Assembly (NCBI GenBank): GCA_030682255.1
Contig: JAUXOK010000020.1
Span: forward strand, 50,798 to 114,797
DNA: 64,000 nucleotides
Origin: Bacteroidota bacterium
GTDB taxonomy: Bacteria > Bacteroidota > Bacteroidia > NS11-12g > UBA955
Direction of reading: 5' to 3'
In this document: in pieces, positions 24,697 through 35,100 of the stretch
How positions within the stretch are numbered: the first letter of the stretch is position 1
Layout of the letters: each line of letters starts with the position of its first letter
The notes under the pieces: model-generated
Database searches by the model: none
Seen by the model: only the letters and a program-made list of their open reading frames with translations
Told to the model about the DNA's origin: nothing
Position numbers and translations under genes: made by a program

Positions 24697-25770
24697 TTAA
24701 TCATTGCTAGTGTTATTATTGAGGGGAGTATTTTTTGAAGTTTTAATATTAACTATTAAATCAAAATCGCTTTTGTATTCTTTGTCCTGTAATACACGGT
24801 ATTTTTCATATTCACTTTCAGCAAGTGCCAAAGCTACATCATGCGAAACTTTACCTAGATGTTTTAATACTGCTACATCGTTGAATTGCAAAAAGGCATC
24901 TAATTTTTCAGTCCAATCTTTCATATACATAACCACACCCTTCATTGCCTGATTCTCAGCGAAGTCTAAATACATTGAAACAATACGGTTTAACCCGTTC
25001 AATTCAGTTTCGTTTAAATAGTTTTTTGCAATGCCTATATCGGATTTGCGAATGATTCCCTGAGGCGCATTTTTCCATGTTTTTAAGCCCATATTTTCTT
25101 TTGCGCTATCTGCTCTTGTTGCTATAAGTTCGGCTGCTGTTTGTCCTGTAATTGCCCAGTGTAATTTATTTTGAACTGTTGCAAAAAAATCTATTGTTGT
25201 TTGTGTTTCTAAATTATAATCGGCACTACATTGGGTGTAGATGTCGGTGATTTTTTGATAGAATCTTCTTTCACTGCTTCGAATATCTCTTATTCTAGCA
25301 AGCTGCTCATCAAAATAATCTTTACCAAATAGGTTGATCGGGTTTTTTAAGCGCTCATCGTCCATGGTAAAACCTTTGATGATGTATTCCTTCAGTCGCT
25401 CTGTTGCCCAAATGCGAAATGCTGTTGCCTGTGAGCTATTGACACGGTAACCAACAGAAATGATTGCATCTAGATTATAATATTTAACCTTTTTTTCTTG
25501 AGTTTTACCCTCTATTGCTCCATGCTGAGTGGTATGTTCCAAAATGGAACTCACCATTTCTTCCTTCAGTTCCCCTGTTTCAAAAATATTTTTTAGATGC
25601 TTGCTAATTGCAGGTCGTTGCACACCAAATAAGTCAGCTATTTTTTGCTGAGAAAGCCAAATGGTTTCGTTTTGTAAGTAAATTTCAACTTTAACCTTGC
25701 CATTTGGTGTGGTGTAAAGCAGTATTTCATTAAAACCACTTTCTGATCGAATGCTTTTTTTCTTAGTCAT
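24697..25770 (-). CDS. RhuM-family (virulence RhuM) DNA-binding protein
   Basis: 357 residues. After a basic N-terminus come the RhuM hallmarks: YTTPNGKVKVEIYLQNETIWL, then a helix-turn-helix LSQQKIADLFGVQRPAISKHL (about 39-59), then KYYNLDAIISVGYRVNS and FRIWATERLKEYIIKGF. The C-terminal half (IDFFATVQNKLHWAITGQTA; ADSAKENMGLKTW) is also typical. RhuM is named from Salmonella pathogenicity island 3. Members are scattered on genomic islands and some are fused to Fic domains; the biochemical role is unsettled. Accessory gene between duplicated terminators. Confidence 0.88.
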   Translation of the reverse strand: MTKKKSIRSESGFNEILLYTTPNGKVKVEIYLQNETIWLSQQKIADLFGVQRPAISKHLKNIFETGELKEEMVSSILEHTTQHGAIEGKTQEKKVKYYNLDAIISVGYRVNSSQATAFRIWATERLKEYIIKGFTMDDERLKNPINLFGKDYFDEQLARIRDIRSSERRFYQKITDIYTQCSADYNLETQTTIDFFATVQNKLHWAITGQTAAELIATRADSAKENMGLKTWKNAPQGIIRKSDIGIAKNYLNETELNGLNRIVSMYLDFAENQAMKGVVMYMKDWTEKLDAFLQFNDVAVLKHLGKVSHDVALALAESEYEKYRVLQDKEYKSDFDLIVNIKTSKNTPLNNNTSND

Positions 25771-26036
25771 ATTAACTGTCTGAATTAGGGTTTTTAGGAT
25801 TAGTGTTAGTGTTTTTCATTCGAATGATTTTTTAATTTTTATGCTTTTGAATTCTTCGCACTTTCCTCCAAAATTTAATGCTGACGATGGTAGTTGTAGA
25901 GCATAGACCAATAATGATAAAAATCTAAACAAAAAGTTATCTATGGCGAGTCGAATCTGCATTAAAAAAAATCAATTAAATAGTTAGATTAAAAAAATGC
26001 CTATTTTATTGGAGGCTCAAAAGTAAATAATTATTT

Positions 26037-26201
26037 TTAAAAATTTAGCCCATGTTCTGCAATAAAAAAATATAGTTCTTTAAAAATATCTTCTTCAATT
26101 TGCTTTAACTCATGTTTATTCCACAGCCTCATGCCGATATTATTACGAGCACTTGCAGTAATCTCGTTTAATCTGAGATAAAAAACGGCATCTTTATCCA
26201 A
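26037..26201 (-). pseudogene. truncated ORF (C-terminal remnant) abutting the terminator copy
   Basis: In this frame 54 codons read DKDAVFYLRLNEITAS, then NNIGMRLWNKHELKQIEEDI and ELYFFIAEHGLNF, then stop. Composition looks like real helical coding sequence, but the only start is a TTG at 26201 inside the terminator hairpin. Upstream in frame is terminator sequence. I read it as the tail of a gene whose 5' part was lost when the islet junction formed. Family not recognised. Confidence 0.5.
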
Positions 26202-26232
26202 AAAAGCCCAAGTGTTTAGCTTGGGCTTTTTT
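26200..26232 (-). terminator. htrA/degP terminator (copy 2 of the duplicated hairpin)
   Basis: Identical over 33 bases to 23618-23650. Located 19 nt after the htrA stop codon on the minus strand. The palindrome works on both strands. Confidence 0.9.
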
Positions 26233-26251
26233 ATGAAGATGATTTGATGGA

Positions 26252-27736
26252 TTACTTTTCTATTTTCAATCCAATCACATTTTCAGTACCATCTTCGTTT
26301 TTACCTTCAATTAAAATGGCACCATCTACATTTTCTAACAATGATTTTAGTTGTTGAGGTGAGTTAATGGTCTGTTTGTCGATTTTAGTTATGACAAAAC
26401 CTTTAGGAATTTTGCCTTTAAATGGTCCATTGCCAATGTTTTCCACTTTCACACCATTTTTTAAACCTAACTTTTCTTTCTCTTCTTTGCTCAAAGTGCC
26501 AAAACTTAAGCCTTTGAATGAATTTAATTCACTTTTGTCAGCAATAGAAACAGTTTCTTTACCATCCATACCTTTCAAAGTAGCTGTGAGATTTTTGATT
26601 TCACCTTTTCTATTGATGGTTAAATTCACTTTGTCGCCAGGTCTGAATCTGCCAATTTCTTCTTGTAATCCTGAAACGGTATTCACATCGTTGTTGTTCA
26701 CTTTGATAATCACATCACCTTTTTTAACACCAGCTTTTAAAGCAGCCCCATTGTCTGAAACATCCTGAACTATGACGCCATTCAATTCTTTTAAGCCTTC
26801 TTTTTCGGCTAGTTCTTGCGTAATTTCTTGAATAGAAACACCCAATAAACCTCTTTGAACTTTACCGAATTTCAATAAATCGTCCATTACTTTTTTAACC
26901 AAATTTACAGGAATTGCAAAACCATAACCTGTATAACTGCCTGTTTGCGAAGCAATTGCTGTATTGATACCTATTAACTGTCCGCTAGTATTTACTAATG
27001 CCCCACCACTGTTACCCGGATTAATGGCGGCATCCGTTTGAATAAAGTTTTCTATGGCATATTGATTGTCTTGCGTTCTTAATAAATCAATGCTTCTGCC
27101 TTTTGCGCTGATAATTCCAGCAGTAACAGTACTTGTTAGGTTCATTGGATTGCCTACTGCAACCACCCATTGTCCTACTTTGGTTTCATCACTGTTGCCA
27201 AAAGACATGAAATTTAAATTCTTGGAATCAACTTTTAATAAAGCTAAATCTGTTGTTTTATCTGTGCCAATTAAGTCCGCTATAAATGTTCTCTTGTCAT
27301 TCAAGGTAACTTCAATTTTAGACGCATTATCAATCACATGATTATTGGTGACAATGTAACCATCCTGAGAAATGATAACCCCACTACCAGTTGCAATACC
27401 AGGCCCTCTCGGCATATCAAATTCAAAACCATGATCTCTGAAAAACTCAAATGGGTCTATGCCACCTCTTTGTTTATTGGGGGTTGAAGCAGTTTCAGAA
27501 AAATGAGATTTGATGTGAACCACGGTTGGAGTACTAACTTCAGATACTTTTACAAAATCAAAACCAACTGTACCAATACTTTCACCCGAAGAAAGTAGGC
27601 TGGCAAATTTGGCGTTTTTGTTTTGCATTTCCTCAAAATTTGAAGGACTTGTTTTTTTGACAAAAAGTTGATTAATACTAAGTGCTACAATGCCACCTAG
27701 CACTGCCATGCTAAAAAATCCAATTATTTTTTTCAT
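26252..27736 (-). CDS. degP: Do/HtrA-type periplasmic serine protease
   Basis: 494 residues. An N-terminal hydrophobic segment (about 5-25) serves as signal or anchor. The trypsin-like domain has His133 (TNNHVID), Asp163 (TTDLALLKVD) and Ser243 (NPGNSGGALV). Two PDZ domains follow: the first with GLLGVSIQEI and VSDNGAALKAGVKKGDVI, and a shorter second with FVITKIDKQTINS. It degrades or refolds misfolded envelope proteins. Its own promoter lies in 27737-27790. Convergent with gapA across the RhuM islet. Confidence 0.93.
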   Translation of the reverse strand: MKKIIGFFSMAVLGGIVALSINQLFVKKTSPSNFEEMQNKNAKFASLLSSGESIGTVGFDFVKVSEVSTPTVVHIKSHFSETASTPNKQRGGIDPFEFFRDHGFEFDMPRGPGIATGSGVIISQDGYIVTNNHVIDNASKIEVTLNDKRTFIADLIGTDKTTDLALLKVDSKNLNFMSFGNSDETKVGQWVVAVGNPMNLTSTVTAGIISAKGRSIDLLRTQDNQYAIENFIQTDAAINPGNSGGALVNTSGQLIGINTAIASQTGSYTGYGFAIPVNLVKKVMDDLLKFGKVQRGLLGVSIQEITQELAEKEGLKELNGVIVQDVSDNGAALKAGVKKGDVIIKVNNNDVNTVSGLQEEIGRFRPGDKVNLTINRKGEIKNLTATLKGMDGKETVSIADKSELNSFKGLSFGTLSKEEKEKLGLKNGVKVENIGNGPFKGKIPKGFVITKIDKQTINSPQQLKSLLENVDGAILIEGKNEDGTENVIGLKIEK

Positions 27737-27876
27737 ATATTTATTGTGTTGTTTTATAAAATGTAAATTTTCAAAATCTGTTCCAAAATTATTATTACTT
27801 TTGTAACGGCAAAATGAATAAATTGTTGTTTAATCATTTACCTCTTTCGACTAAAACGTATTAATCTTCCACAAAG

Positions 27877-28446
27877 GTGTTAGGAATCAAAAAACTTAAT
27901 GATAATGAGCTTCTTTCAGCCATTAAAAAAGGAGACAAAAACGCCTTGTTACAATTGTATAAAGATAATTTTGTGATGATTAAAAACTATGTGGTCAATA
28001 ACAGCGGCAAGCCCGAAGATGCAGAAGATGTGCTTCAGGATGCATGCATTGTTGTTTGGGAAAAAGTAAGCAAAGGGCAATTTGAGTTAAGCGCTAAGTT
28101 AAGCACATTCGTGTTTTCAGTTTGTAAAAATTTATGGCTAAAAAAAATAAATAAAAACGAACGAATAACACCTTTGTATAATTCCAATACTGAAAATATG
28201 TCAGAAAATCAGACAAGTTTTTCAAATGAAAATTTAAACATCGTACAAGAAATGATTCAAACCTTGGGTGAAAAATGCAGACAAATCCTTATCCTTTTTT
28301 ACTTTGATGGTTTGGATATGGTTAAAATCGCCAATCAACTCAATTACAACAATGCCGATACTGCAAAAGCTAAAAAACATCAATGTTTTAAACAGTTGCA
28401 AGAAAACTTTTTAAGAAAATACAATAAAAACGACTTTGAAATCTAA
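27877..28446 (+). CDS. RNA polymerase sigma factor, ECF type
   Basis: 189 residues from GTG 27877. Region 2 includes AEDVLQDACIVVWEKV (about 49-64) with the usual acidic-aromatic pattern. Region 4 is LGEKCRQILILFYFDGLDMVKIANQL (about 128-153), followed by KAKKHQCFKQL, the recognition helix end. The linker is short, as in ECF sigmas. A TACTTTTG element lies at 27801-27808 region. Overlaps the following membrane protein by 11 nt, the typical sigma/anti-sigma arrangement. Confidence 0.88.
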   Translation: MLGIKKLNDNELLSAIKKGDKNALLQLYKDNFVMIKNYVVNNSGKPEDAEDVLQDACIVVWEKVSKGQFELSAKLSTFVFSVCKNLWLKKINKNERITPLYNSNTENMSENQTSFSNENLNIVQEMIQTLGEKCRQILILFYFDGLDMVKIANQLNYNNADTAKAKKHQCFKQLQENFLRKYNKNDFEI

Positions 28447-29530
28447 TCAAGAAAATAGCGATTGGTTTGATGCTTACTTAAGAAATGAACTTTCTGAAGC
28501 AGATAAATTAAGTTTTGAGTTAAGACTTAAAGAGGATACTGCTTTTAATGAATCCTTTCAAATACATGCCATTTTAGTTAAAGGTATTGAAGCTGAAGGC
28601 AGGAAGGAATTGAAAACTTTTTTAAAAGAGAATAGTGTTATCAACTATTGGGGGCAGAATTTCTGGTCAAAAACAATGCGCTATGCCTCAGTGGCTGTTT
28701 TTCTGTTATTTGCAGGATTATATGCTTTGGTTCATTTTTATTTACAACCTAAAACACAAAACAATGTTGCAATTGTGAGTGAAAATAAGACCATTCCGCC
28801 AAGAACAGAACCCAACGAAACTGAATTAAAAGAATCTGAATTAAAGCCAACACAAACGCCAGCTATTAATGAATTAGCAATCGAAGATACTGAAATTGAT
28901 GAAATTACATCATCAAATGAAAACATTGGTTTAACGCTTCAAGAAGAAAGTTTAGATAAGGATGGTTATAATGAAGATGAGAAAATGATTCCAGAACCAT
29001 CAAGCGAACAAGCAAAAGAAATGAGTGATTATTATGTTTTAAAAGAAATTAAACTATCAGACACGCTATTGCTAGCTGTTCATGTTGTTAAAAAAATAGA
29101 TTATTCCAATTCAGATAAATTGAACAAATCCAAATCGCTTTCTAAATCCCCAATTCTGCCAAGAAATGTTCAAAATTCCAATTTAGAATCATCAGGTAAT
29201 AATCAAAATCGTCAGGTAAATATTGACAGTGCTTCTGTCTCAAAAGCTGAAGATAAAGAAATCAAAACAAATGGTAAAAAAACAGAAGTTCAACCCAAAT
29301 ATCAGGTTGAGTTTTGGACTTCTCCCATCAATTTTAAAGGCTATAAGTTTGTCAACAAAACGATACAATTGTATGGCTTAGGAACTAGTAATATACAACT
29401 TAAAACATACAACAATCAATTGTATTTAATACATCAAAAAAACGTTTATATTCTCAATCAATGTATTGATGGCTGTGTTTTTAAGCCTTTGAATGATGAT
29501 GAAATAGTAATATTGCTTTTAGATAATTAA
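28436..29530 (+). CDS. single-pass membrane protein, putative anti-sigma partner
   Basis: 364 residues from TTG 28436, overlapping the sigma gene by 11 nt. N-terminal ~75 residues are cytoplasmic (DWFDAYLRNELSEADKLSFELR), as in Bacteroidota anti-sigma/DUF-type partners, then one membrane helix (about 82-104). A long polar Glu/Ser/Asn-rich linker (about 110-270) leads to a C-terminal domain of ~90 residues with strands (YKFVNKTIQLYGLGTSNIQL, LYLIHQKNVYIL). No zinc-binding HxxxCxxC is present, so it is not a ZAS anti-sigma. Role inferred from overlap and topology only. Confidence 0.7.
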   Translation: MKSNQENSDWFDAYLRNELSEADKLSFELRLKEDTAFNESFQIHAILVKGIEAEGRKELKTFLKENSVINYWGQNFWSKTMRYASVAVFLLFAGLYALVHFYLQPKTQNNVAIVSENKTIPPRTEPNETELKESELKPTQTPAINELAIEDTEIDEITSSNENIGLTLQEESLDKDGYNEDEKMIPEPSSEQAKEMSDYYVLKEIKLSDTLLLAVHVVKKIDYSNSDKLNKSKSLSKSPILPRNVQNSNLESSGNNQNRQVNIDSASVSKAEDKEIKTNGKKTEVQPKYQVEFWTSPINFKGYKFVNKTIQLYGLGTSNIQLKTYNNQLYLIHQKNVYILNQCIDGCVFKPLNDDEIVILLLDN

Positions 29531-29554
29531 ATTGAAAATAGAATATATCAACCC

Positions 29555-30328
29555 ATGCATTTTGTAAAATATCAAGGAACCGGCAACGACTTTATTTTAA
29601 TAGACAACCGTAAGCGATTGTTCGACCATTTGGATGTTAAATCACTCTGTCATCCCAAATTTGGTATTGGTGCAGATGGTTTAATGTTGCTTCAAGAAAT
29701 AGCAGGATTTGATTTTGAAATGGTGTATTACAACAGCGATGGTAATATTAGTTCCATGTGTGGCAATGGCGGAAGATGCATTGTAGATTTTGCAAAAAGC
29801 TTGGGTGTTTTCAAAAACGAATCCACCCACTTTAAAGCCATAGACGGACCTCATGACGCCATTTGGGATAATCATTATGTAGAATTAAAAATGATAGATG
29901 TTGAAAAAGTGGAAAATGAAAACAATCATTTTGTTTTGAATACGGGTTCGCCTCATTATGTAAAATTTGTAACCCATATTGATGGGTTAGATATCATCCA
30001 AGAAGCCCATTCAATCAGATACAGCGATAGATTCAAAGACGAGGGTATCAATGTTAATTTTGTAGAAGTGATTGATCAGCAAACGATTAAAGTTAGAACT
30101 TATGAAAGAGGTGTAGAAAACCAAACGTTAAGCTGTGGCACAGGTGTAACAGCATGTGCGTTGTCATTTTCTGTTTTTTCAAAACTAGGGAATTCAAAAA
30201 ACGAAGTTCATATCCTAACGCCAGGTGGAAATTTAAAAGTAAAATTCACCAAAGAAGCTAAGTATACGGATATTTGGCTTTGCGGACCCGCAACCAAGGT
30301 TTATGAAGGTAATATAGAATTAGCTTAA
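29555..30328 (+). CDS. dapF: diaminopimelate epimerase
   Basis: 257 residues. N-terminal YQGTGNDFILIDNR and the catalytic pair Cys69 (SMCGNGGRC) and Cys194 (LSCGTGVTAC) are intact. It converts LL- to meso-diaminopimelate for peptidoglycan and lysine synthesis. It follows the sigma/membrane pair by 24 nt but is probably not functionally linked. Its last 4 bases overlap the convergent aroQ. Confidence 0.95.
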   Translation: MHFVKYQGTGNDFILIDNRKRLFDHLDVKSLCHPKFGIGADGLMLLQEIAGFDFEMVYYNSDGNISSMCGNGGRCIVDFAKSLGVFKNESTHFKAIDGPHDAIWDNHYVELKMIDVEKVENENNHFVLNTGSPHYVKFVTHIDGLDIIQEAHSIRYSDRFKDEGINVNFVEVIDQQTIKVRTYERGVENQTLSCGTGVTACALSFSVFSKLGNSKNEVHILTPGGNLKVKFTKEAKYTDIWLCGPATKVYEGNIELA

Positions 30329-30765
30329 ATTGTTATTTTATCCAACAAAGTTTCCAATGCCAATTGATAACCTGCAATTCCTAACCCTACAATAGCACCG
30401 GTGTTGCAACTTTCTCCAACAATATCAACATGCCTAAAAGGCTCTCTTTGATAGATATTGGTAATATGAACAGCGATAGCAGGCAATTGAATTGATTTTA
30501 ACGCATCAGCAATGGCAATCGAAGTGTGAGAAAAAGCACCTGCATTGATAATTATCCCATGGTATGTTTTAGTAGAACTTTGAATTTTTTCTACAACTTC
30601 AGATTCATGATTGCTTTGAAAATAAGATATTTCAATGTTATGAAAATTATTTTGAAGTGATGAAAGTAATTGTTCAGAATTAAAATCACCATACAATTCT
30701 GTTTGTCTTTGACCCAATAGATTGAGATTCACACCATGAATTAACAAAATTTGAGGCTTGTTCAT
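30325..30765 (-). CDS. aroQ: type II 3-dehydroquinate dehydratase
   Basis: 146 residues, the AroQ size. The N-terminal IHGVNLNLLGQRQTELYG carries the catalytic Arg and Tyr of the flexible lid; INAGAFSHTSIAIADAL and VHITNIYQREPFRH carry the His and substrate-binding residues. It forms 3-dehydroshikimate in the shikimate pathway. HGVN replaces the more usual NGPN. The ATG is 1 nt after the CNNM gene stop, so both are likely co-transcribed. Confidence 0.93.
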   Translation of the reverse strand: MNKPQILLIHGVNLNLLGQRQTELYGDFNSEQLLSSLQNNFHNIEISYFQSNHESEVVEKIQSSTKTYHGIIINAGAFSHTSIAIADALKSIQLPAIAVHITNIYQREPFRHVDIVGESCNTGAIVGLGIAGYQLALETLLDKITI

Positions 30766-30766
30766 G

Positions 30767-32014
30767 TTACAGTTTTTTTAGTTCAACTTCTTCAATTCTA
30801 GCAGCTTTCATCAACTGAATGGTAATTTCAAAGTTTTCAGTAACAATCTTATCTTTTTCAGTTGGAATACTTTCGTTGATGCTGATGATGTATCCTCCTA
30901 GAGTTTCATATTCTCCCTCAGGAATATTGAGATCATAAGTTTCGTTCAGATATTCAATGGCATGACGACCGCTAAATATATAATGATTGTCGTTAATTAC
31001 AGTTTCCTTTAAATCTTCAACATCATATTCATCATCTATTTCGCCAAAAATTTCTTCAATAATATCTTCAATTGTTATGATGCCTGCAGTTCCGCCAAAC
31101 TCATCCACCACAACAGAGATGCTCTTTCTTTTTAAAGTCATTTCTTTCAACTGGTCGTGTAAACTTCTACTTTTATTAGTAATTAAAATTGGCATAGTTA
31201 CCTCAGAAATTGTTTTGGGTTTTTTAAGCATACTCGCTTGATGCACATAGCCAATAATGTTATCAATACTGCCTTTAAAAATCAGAATTTTAGAATGTCT
31301 TGTTTCAGTAAAAGTAGAAAATAGTTGTTCGATGGAACTTTTGTAATCCAATGCGACTAATTCAGTACGAGGTTTCATACAATCTCTCACCTTTAAGCTG
31401 CCAAAATCCAATGCGTTTTTAAACATTTCAGTACTTAAATTGGTGTCGTTATCCAACTCAATTTGACCTGTTTGAGAAATCAGATAATCCAAGTCAACCC
31501 TGCTAAAAACAGGCTTTGAGGAAGCATATTTTTCGCCAGTTAGCAATCTGATAAACCCTTTAGATAAAAAAGTGATAAAAGCCACAATGGGCCAAAGTAA
31601 AATGTAGCAAAAGTGAAATGGAATAATTAAAGCATTGAGAATTGAATCAGGATTAATTCTAAACAAAGATTTAGGTAAAAATTCAGCTGTTAATAATACA
31701 ATTAATGTACTGATAATAGTTATAATCACAAATCTCCAAAATGGATCTGGAATGTTGTAAAGCAACATGTTTTCAAAAACCTTACCTGTGAATATACCAT
31801 AAACAACCAATGCAATATTGTTGCCCACTAAGGAGGTGCTAATGAAACGGGTTGGATCTTTCATATACCAAGATAATATTTTAGCACTTAAAAAACCTTG
31901 TTTGTTTTGTAATTCAATTCTTAATTTATTGGAAGAAACAAAAGCTATTTCAATGCCTGAAAAAAAAGCAGAAAATAATAAGGTAATGGTAATAATAATT
32001 ATTGATGGATCCAT
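30767..32014 (-). CDS. CNNM/CorC-type membrane protein (DUF21-CBS-CorC_HlyC; GldE-like)
   Basis: 415 residues. An N-terminal DUF21 domain with four hydrophobic segments (about 1-20, 58-80, 90-115, 130-155) starts SAFFSGIEIAFVSSNK. A CBS pair follows (about 195-330, with VRDCMKPRTELVALD and VVDEFGGTAGIITIEDIIEEIFG), then a C-terminal CorC_HlyC domain. Related proteins export Mg2+/Co2+ or, as GldE, support gliding lipoprotein assembly. The sequence does not decide between them. Confidence 0.88.
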   Translation of the reverse strand: MDPSIIIITITLLFSAFFSGIEIAFVSSNKLRIELQNKQGFLSAKILSWYMKDPTRFISTSLVGNNIALVVYGIFTGKVFENMLLYNIPDPFWRFVIITIISTLIVLLTAEFLPKSLFRINPDSILNALIIPFHFCYILLWPIVAFITFLSKGFIRLLTGEKYASSKPVFSRVDLDYLISQTGQIELDNDTNLSTEMFKNALDFGSLKVRDCMKPRTELVALDYKSSIEQLFSTFTETRHSKILIFKGSIDNIIGYVHQASMLKKPKTISEVTMPILITNKSRSLHDQLKEMTLKRKSISVVVDEFGGTAGIITIEDIIEEIFGEIDDEYDVEDLKETVINDNHYIFSGRHAIEYLNETYDLNIPEGEYETLGGYIISINESIPTEKDKIVTENFEITIQLMKAARIEEVELKKL

Positions 32015-32189
32015 TGATGGGATATTGGTTGCAAATATAAGTTTGTTTTAATTCAAAAATACAAATGATAGTTTTTTATTACTTTTAATCAATAAACAAT
32101 TGTAAAAATTGTGTCATATTTTTACAAAAAAAAACTAAGTAATAAATAATTCATTTAAAATATTAATTTAGCATTTTAATTTAATATAG

Positions 32190-35100
32190 ATGATTAAAGT
32201 TTTACAAAAATCGTTTCTTTTAATGTCCATAAGCCTTTGCGCTCAACTTTCTTATTCACAAGATGGTGAATTATCTACTGAAGGGAAGCGTTTTTGGTTG
32301 ACATTTATGGAGAATATTGGAACTGGTACTACCATTTACCAATATAAAGTGGTTATTAGTGGTAACAAAGCTGTAACAGGAACAATAAAAAATATTAGAC
32401 AAAATACTTCTCAGAGTTTTTCTCTACCTGCAGGTGGAGGTGTTACTACCGTATTAATTAGCGAAACGGTTGGTGTAACTTCTGGGTCGGAGGGTACATC
32501 AAACAGAGACAGAGGTCTGTTTGTTGAATCTTCTGATACTATAGCAGTATCTGCACAAAGCACAAGAGATTATTCAGCTGATGCAGCACTAATATATCCT
32601 GTTGAAGCATTAGGGGTTGATTATAGAGTTGTGTCTTACCCTGGAGATGTTAGTACAGGTTTTGGTAGCAATGCGTCTTATCGATCGACATGTGCAATTG
32701 TTGCCACAGAAGATAATACGATGATAGATATCACACCAAGTTGTGCAACCCAAGGTGGAGGCTCAGCAGGTACAACTTTTACCATAACACTTCAAAGAGG
32801 GGAAACTTACCATATCAGAGCAAATACCAATAAATTGGATTTGTCTGGAACTTTAATCCAGGCCAGAGACTGCAAGAAAATTGCAGTTTTTGGTGGAGCA
32901 AATCGTTCATTACTCCTTCACTCTTCATGTGGCTCTGGTACAAATTCTTATGATCATCTTTATGAACAAATGATGCCAATTAATATTTGGGGAAAGAAAT
33001 TTGCATTTATTCCTTCAATTTGGAGTGCAACCAATGTAAGAAGAGTTGAAATGGTGAAATTTGTTACTTCTCAAAATAGTACAGTTGTGAGAATGAATGG
33101 CAGAACCAAAATTTTATCTACTGCTGGTATGTCCGATACTTTTTACATTGTCACAAACCAAAATAGACCTGAGGGGATTATAATAGCCAATAAACCTATA
33201 GCAGTTTGTCAATTATTATTATCAGAGCGTTGCGATGGTTCTTCCTCAAACACCGATCCCGCTATGATATGGGTTCCACCTTTAGAACAAACTTTAAAAT
33301 CATTGAATTTTTCATGCGAAAGAGCCAATACAATCAATAAATTTTTTATTAATGTTGTAGTAAAAACTAGATTTAAACATCAATTGCTTATAGATGGTGT
33401 TCCGCCAACAGCTCCATGGAAATTGGTGCAATTCGACACCAGCTACTCTTATATTCAACAAGCTGGTCTAACTGAAGGACAGCACGACTTGTCTCACCCA
33501 GTTGGTTTTTATGCAATGCTTTATGCTTATGGTGATTATGGTTCATATGGTTTTAATGCGGGGTCATCTATTAAACCATTGAGTTTTTTTAGTTTAGTAA
33601 ATGGTAAAAGTAGCGCAGATTTTGAGGCAGATAGTAGTTTTTTTAGTGTTTGCGAAGGGGCATCAATCCCTTTCGAAGGAGGAGCGTCTACCACAACAGG
33701 TGTATCATGGAAATGGCATATCTATCCGCCCGTAGGTAATGTTTTCACCAGAACTTCACGAACCTTTTCCTATACATTCCCAGACACGGGCGTTTACAAT
33801 GTTTCAATGATTGCAATTAGAGCAGCTAATGGCACATGCAACGGTAGTTCTACAGTTGAAGACACAGTTAAAACTGAAGTTAAAGTTTATAACAAACCAT
33901 ATATCAAGTTGATGAAAGATACCACGATTTGTTTTGGTAACAGCTTTCAGTTAAAATCAGAAACCAATGGCGATACTAATTATATATTTTCTCCTCCTAC
34001 ATGGTTGAGTTGTACCAATTGTTTTGAGCCAACAGTAAAACCTTTAGTAGATACTGCATATTATGTTGTAGCTACTCGATTTGGATGTCAACCAAGCAGA
34101 GATACTATGCGGGTTTTTATTCGTGATTCTTTTTATCTAAGTGTTAGCAATGATACTACCATTTGCAGAGGAACATCAGCGATGCTTGGAGCAACAGCGA
34201 TTGGAGGATTAAGTAGTAATTTAAAAGTAAATTGGAGTCATCAATTGGGTAGCGGTTTTTCCAAAACTGTTTCTCCAAAAGTAACAACTACTTATATGGC
34301 TGTTTTAACAGATAGTTGTTCTAGAAATCAATTTGGTGATTATTATGCAGATACTAATTATATTAAAGTTACAGTATATGATAGTTTAAAAATTACTATG
34401 CCCAAAGATACTTTAATATGCGAAGGTAATTCTGTTGATTTAGAGGTTTCTATTGCAGGAGGAAGGCCGGGCACATCTGTTGTAAATTGGTCTCATAGTT
34501 TAGGACAAGGTTTAAATAAAACAGTTACAGCTGGCAATGACACTATTACTTATAAAGCGGTTTTATCTGATGGATGTACAAATCCTCAAGACAGTGGTTA
34601 TGTAACAGTTTTTGTTAGACCGGGTATTAGAATAGATTCACTTTATTTTACAACACCAGTTTGTAAAAATACCCCCTTTAAAATCAGCGCAAGAGCATCA
34701 GGCGGAGATTCATTAGGTTATTTATTTCGATTATTTGATTTAACATCAGGTATTGTTTTAAAGGATTCTTTTAAATATTCAAGAAATCCTGAATTTACTT
34801 TGCAAATAAAAGACAAATCGAGGTTTAGGATAGTCATGAATCAAACTTGTAATTCGCAACAAATCAGTGGTAACATCATGAATATTGATATAAAGAATGG
34901 TTTAGTTGCTAATGCCAATAGGCTTGTTGACACCATTTGTACAGGTCAATCATATAACATTGGATTTAATGCTACTAGTTCTGAGGGAAATCCTATTAAA
35001 TTTGTGTTGAGAAGAAAAAATGGTATTAACTATCAAGCAATTGATTCTACTACTCATTTGTCAACAGCTAGTTTTACTGTGTCACCAACAATTACATTAA

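Larger units (their letters stand above)
25771..26251. other. gene-poor interval of the RhuM islet
   Basis: From 25771 to about 26036 I see no supported gene, only AT-rich sequence and the CATAGACCAA repeat near 25898. From 26037 a short open fragment and the second terminator copy follow (separate entries). Confidence 0.5.
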
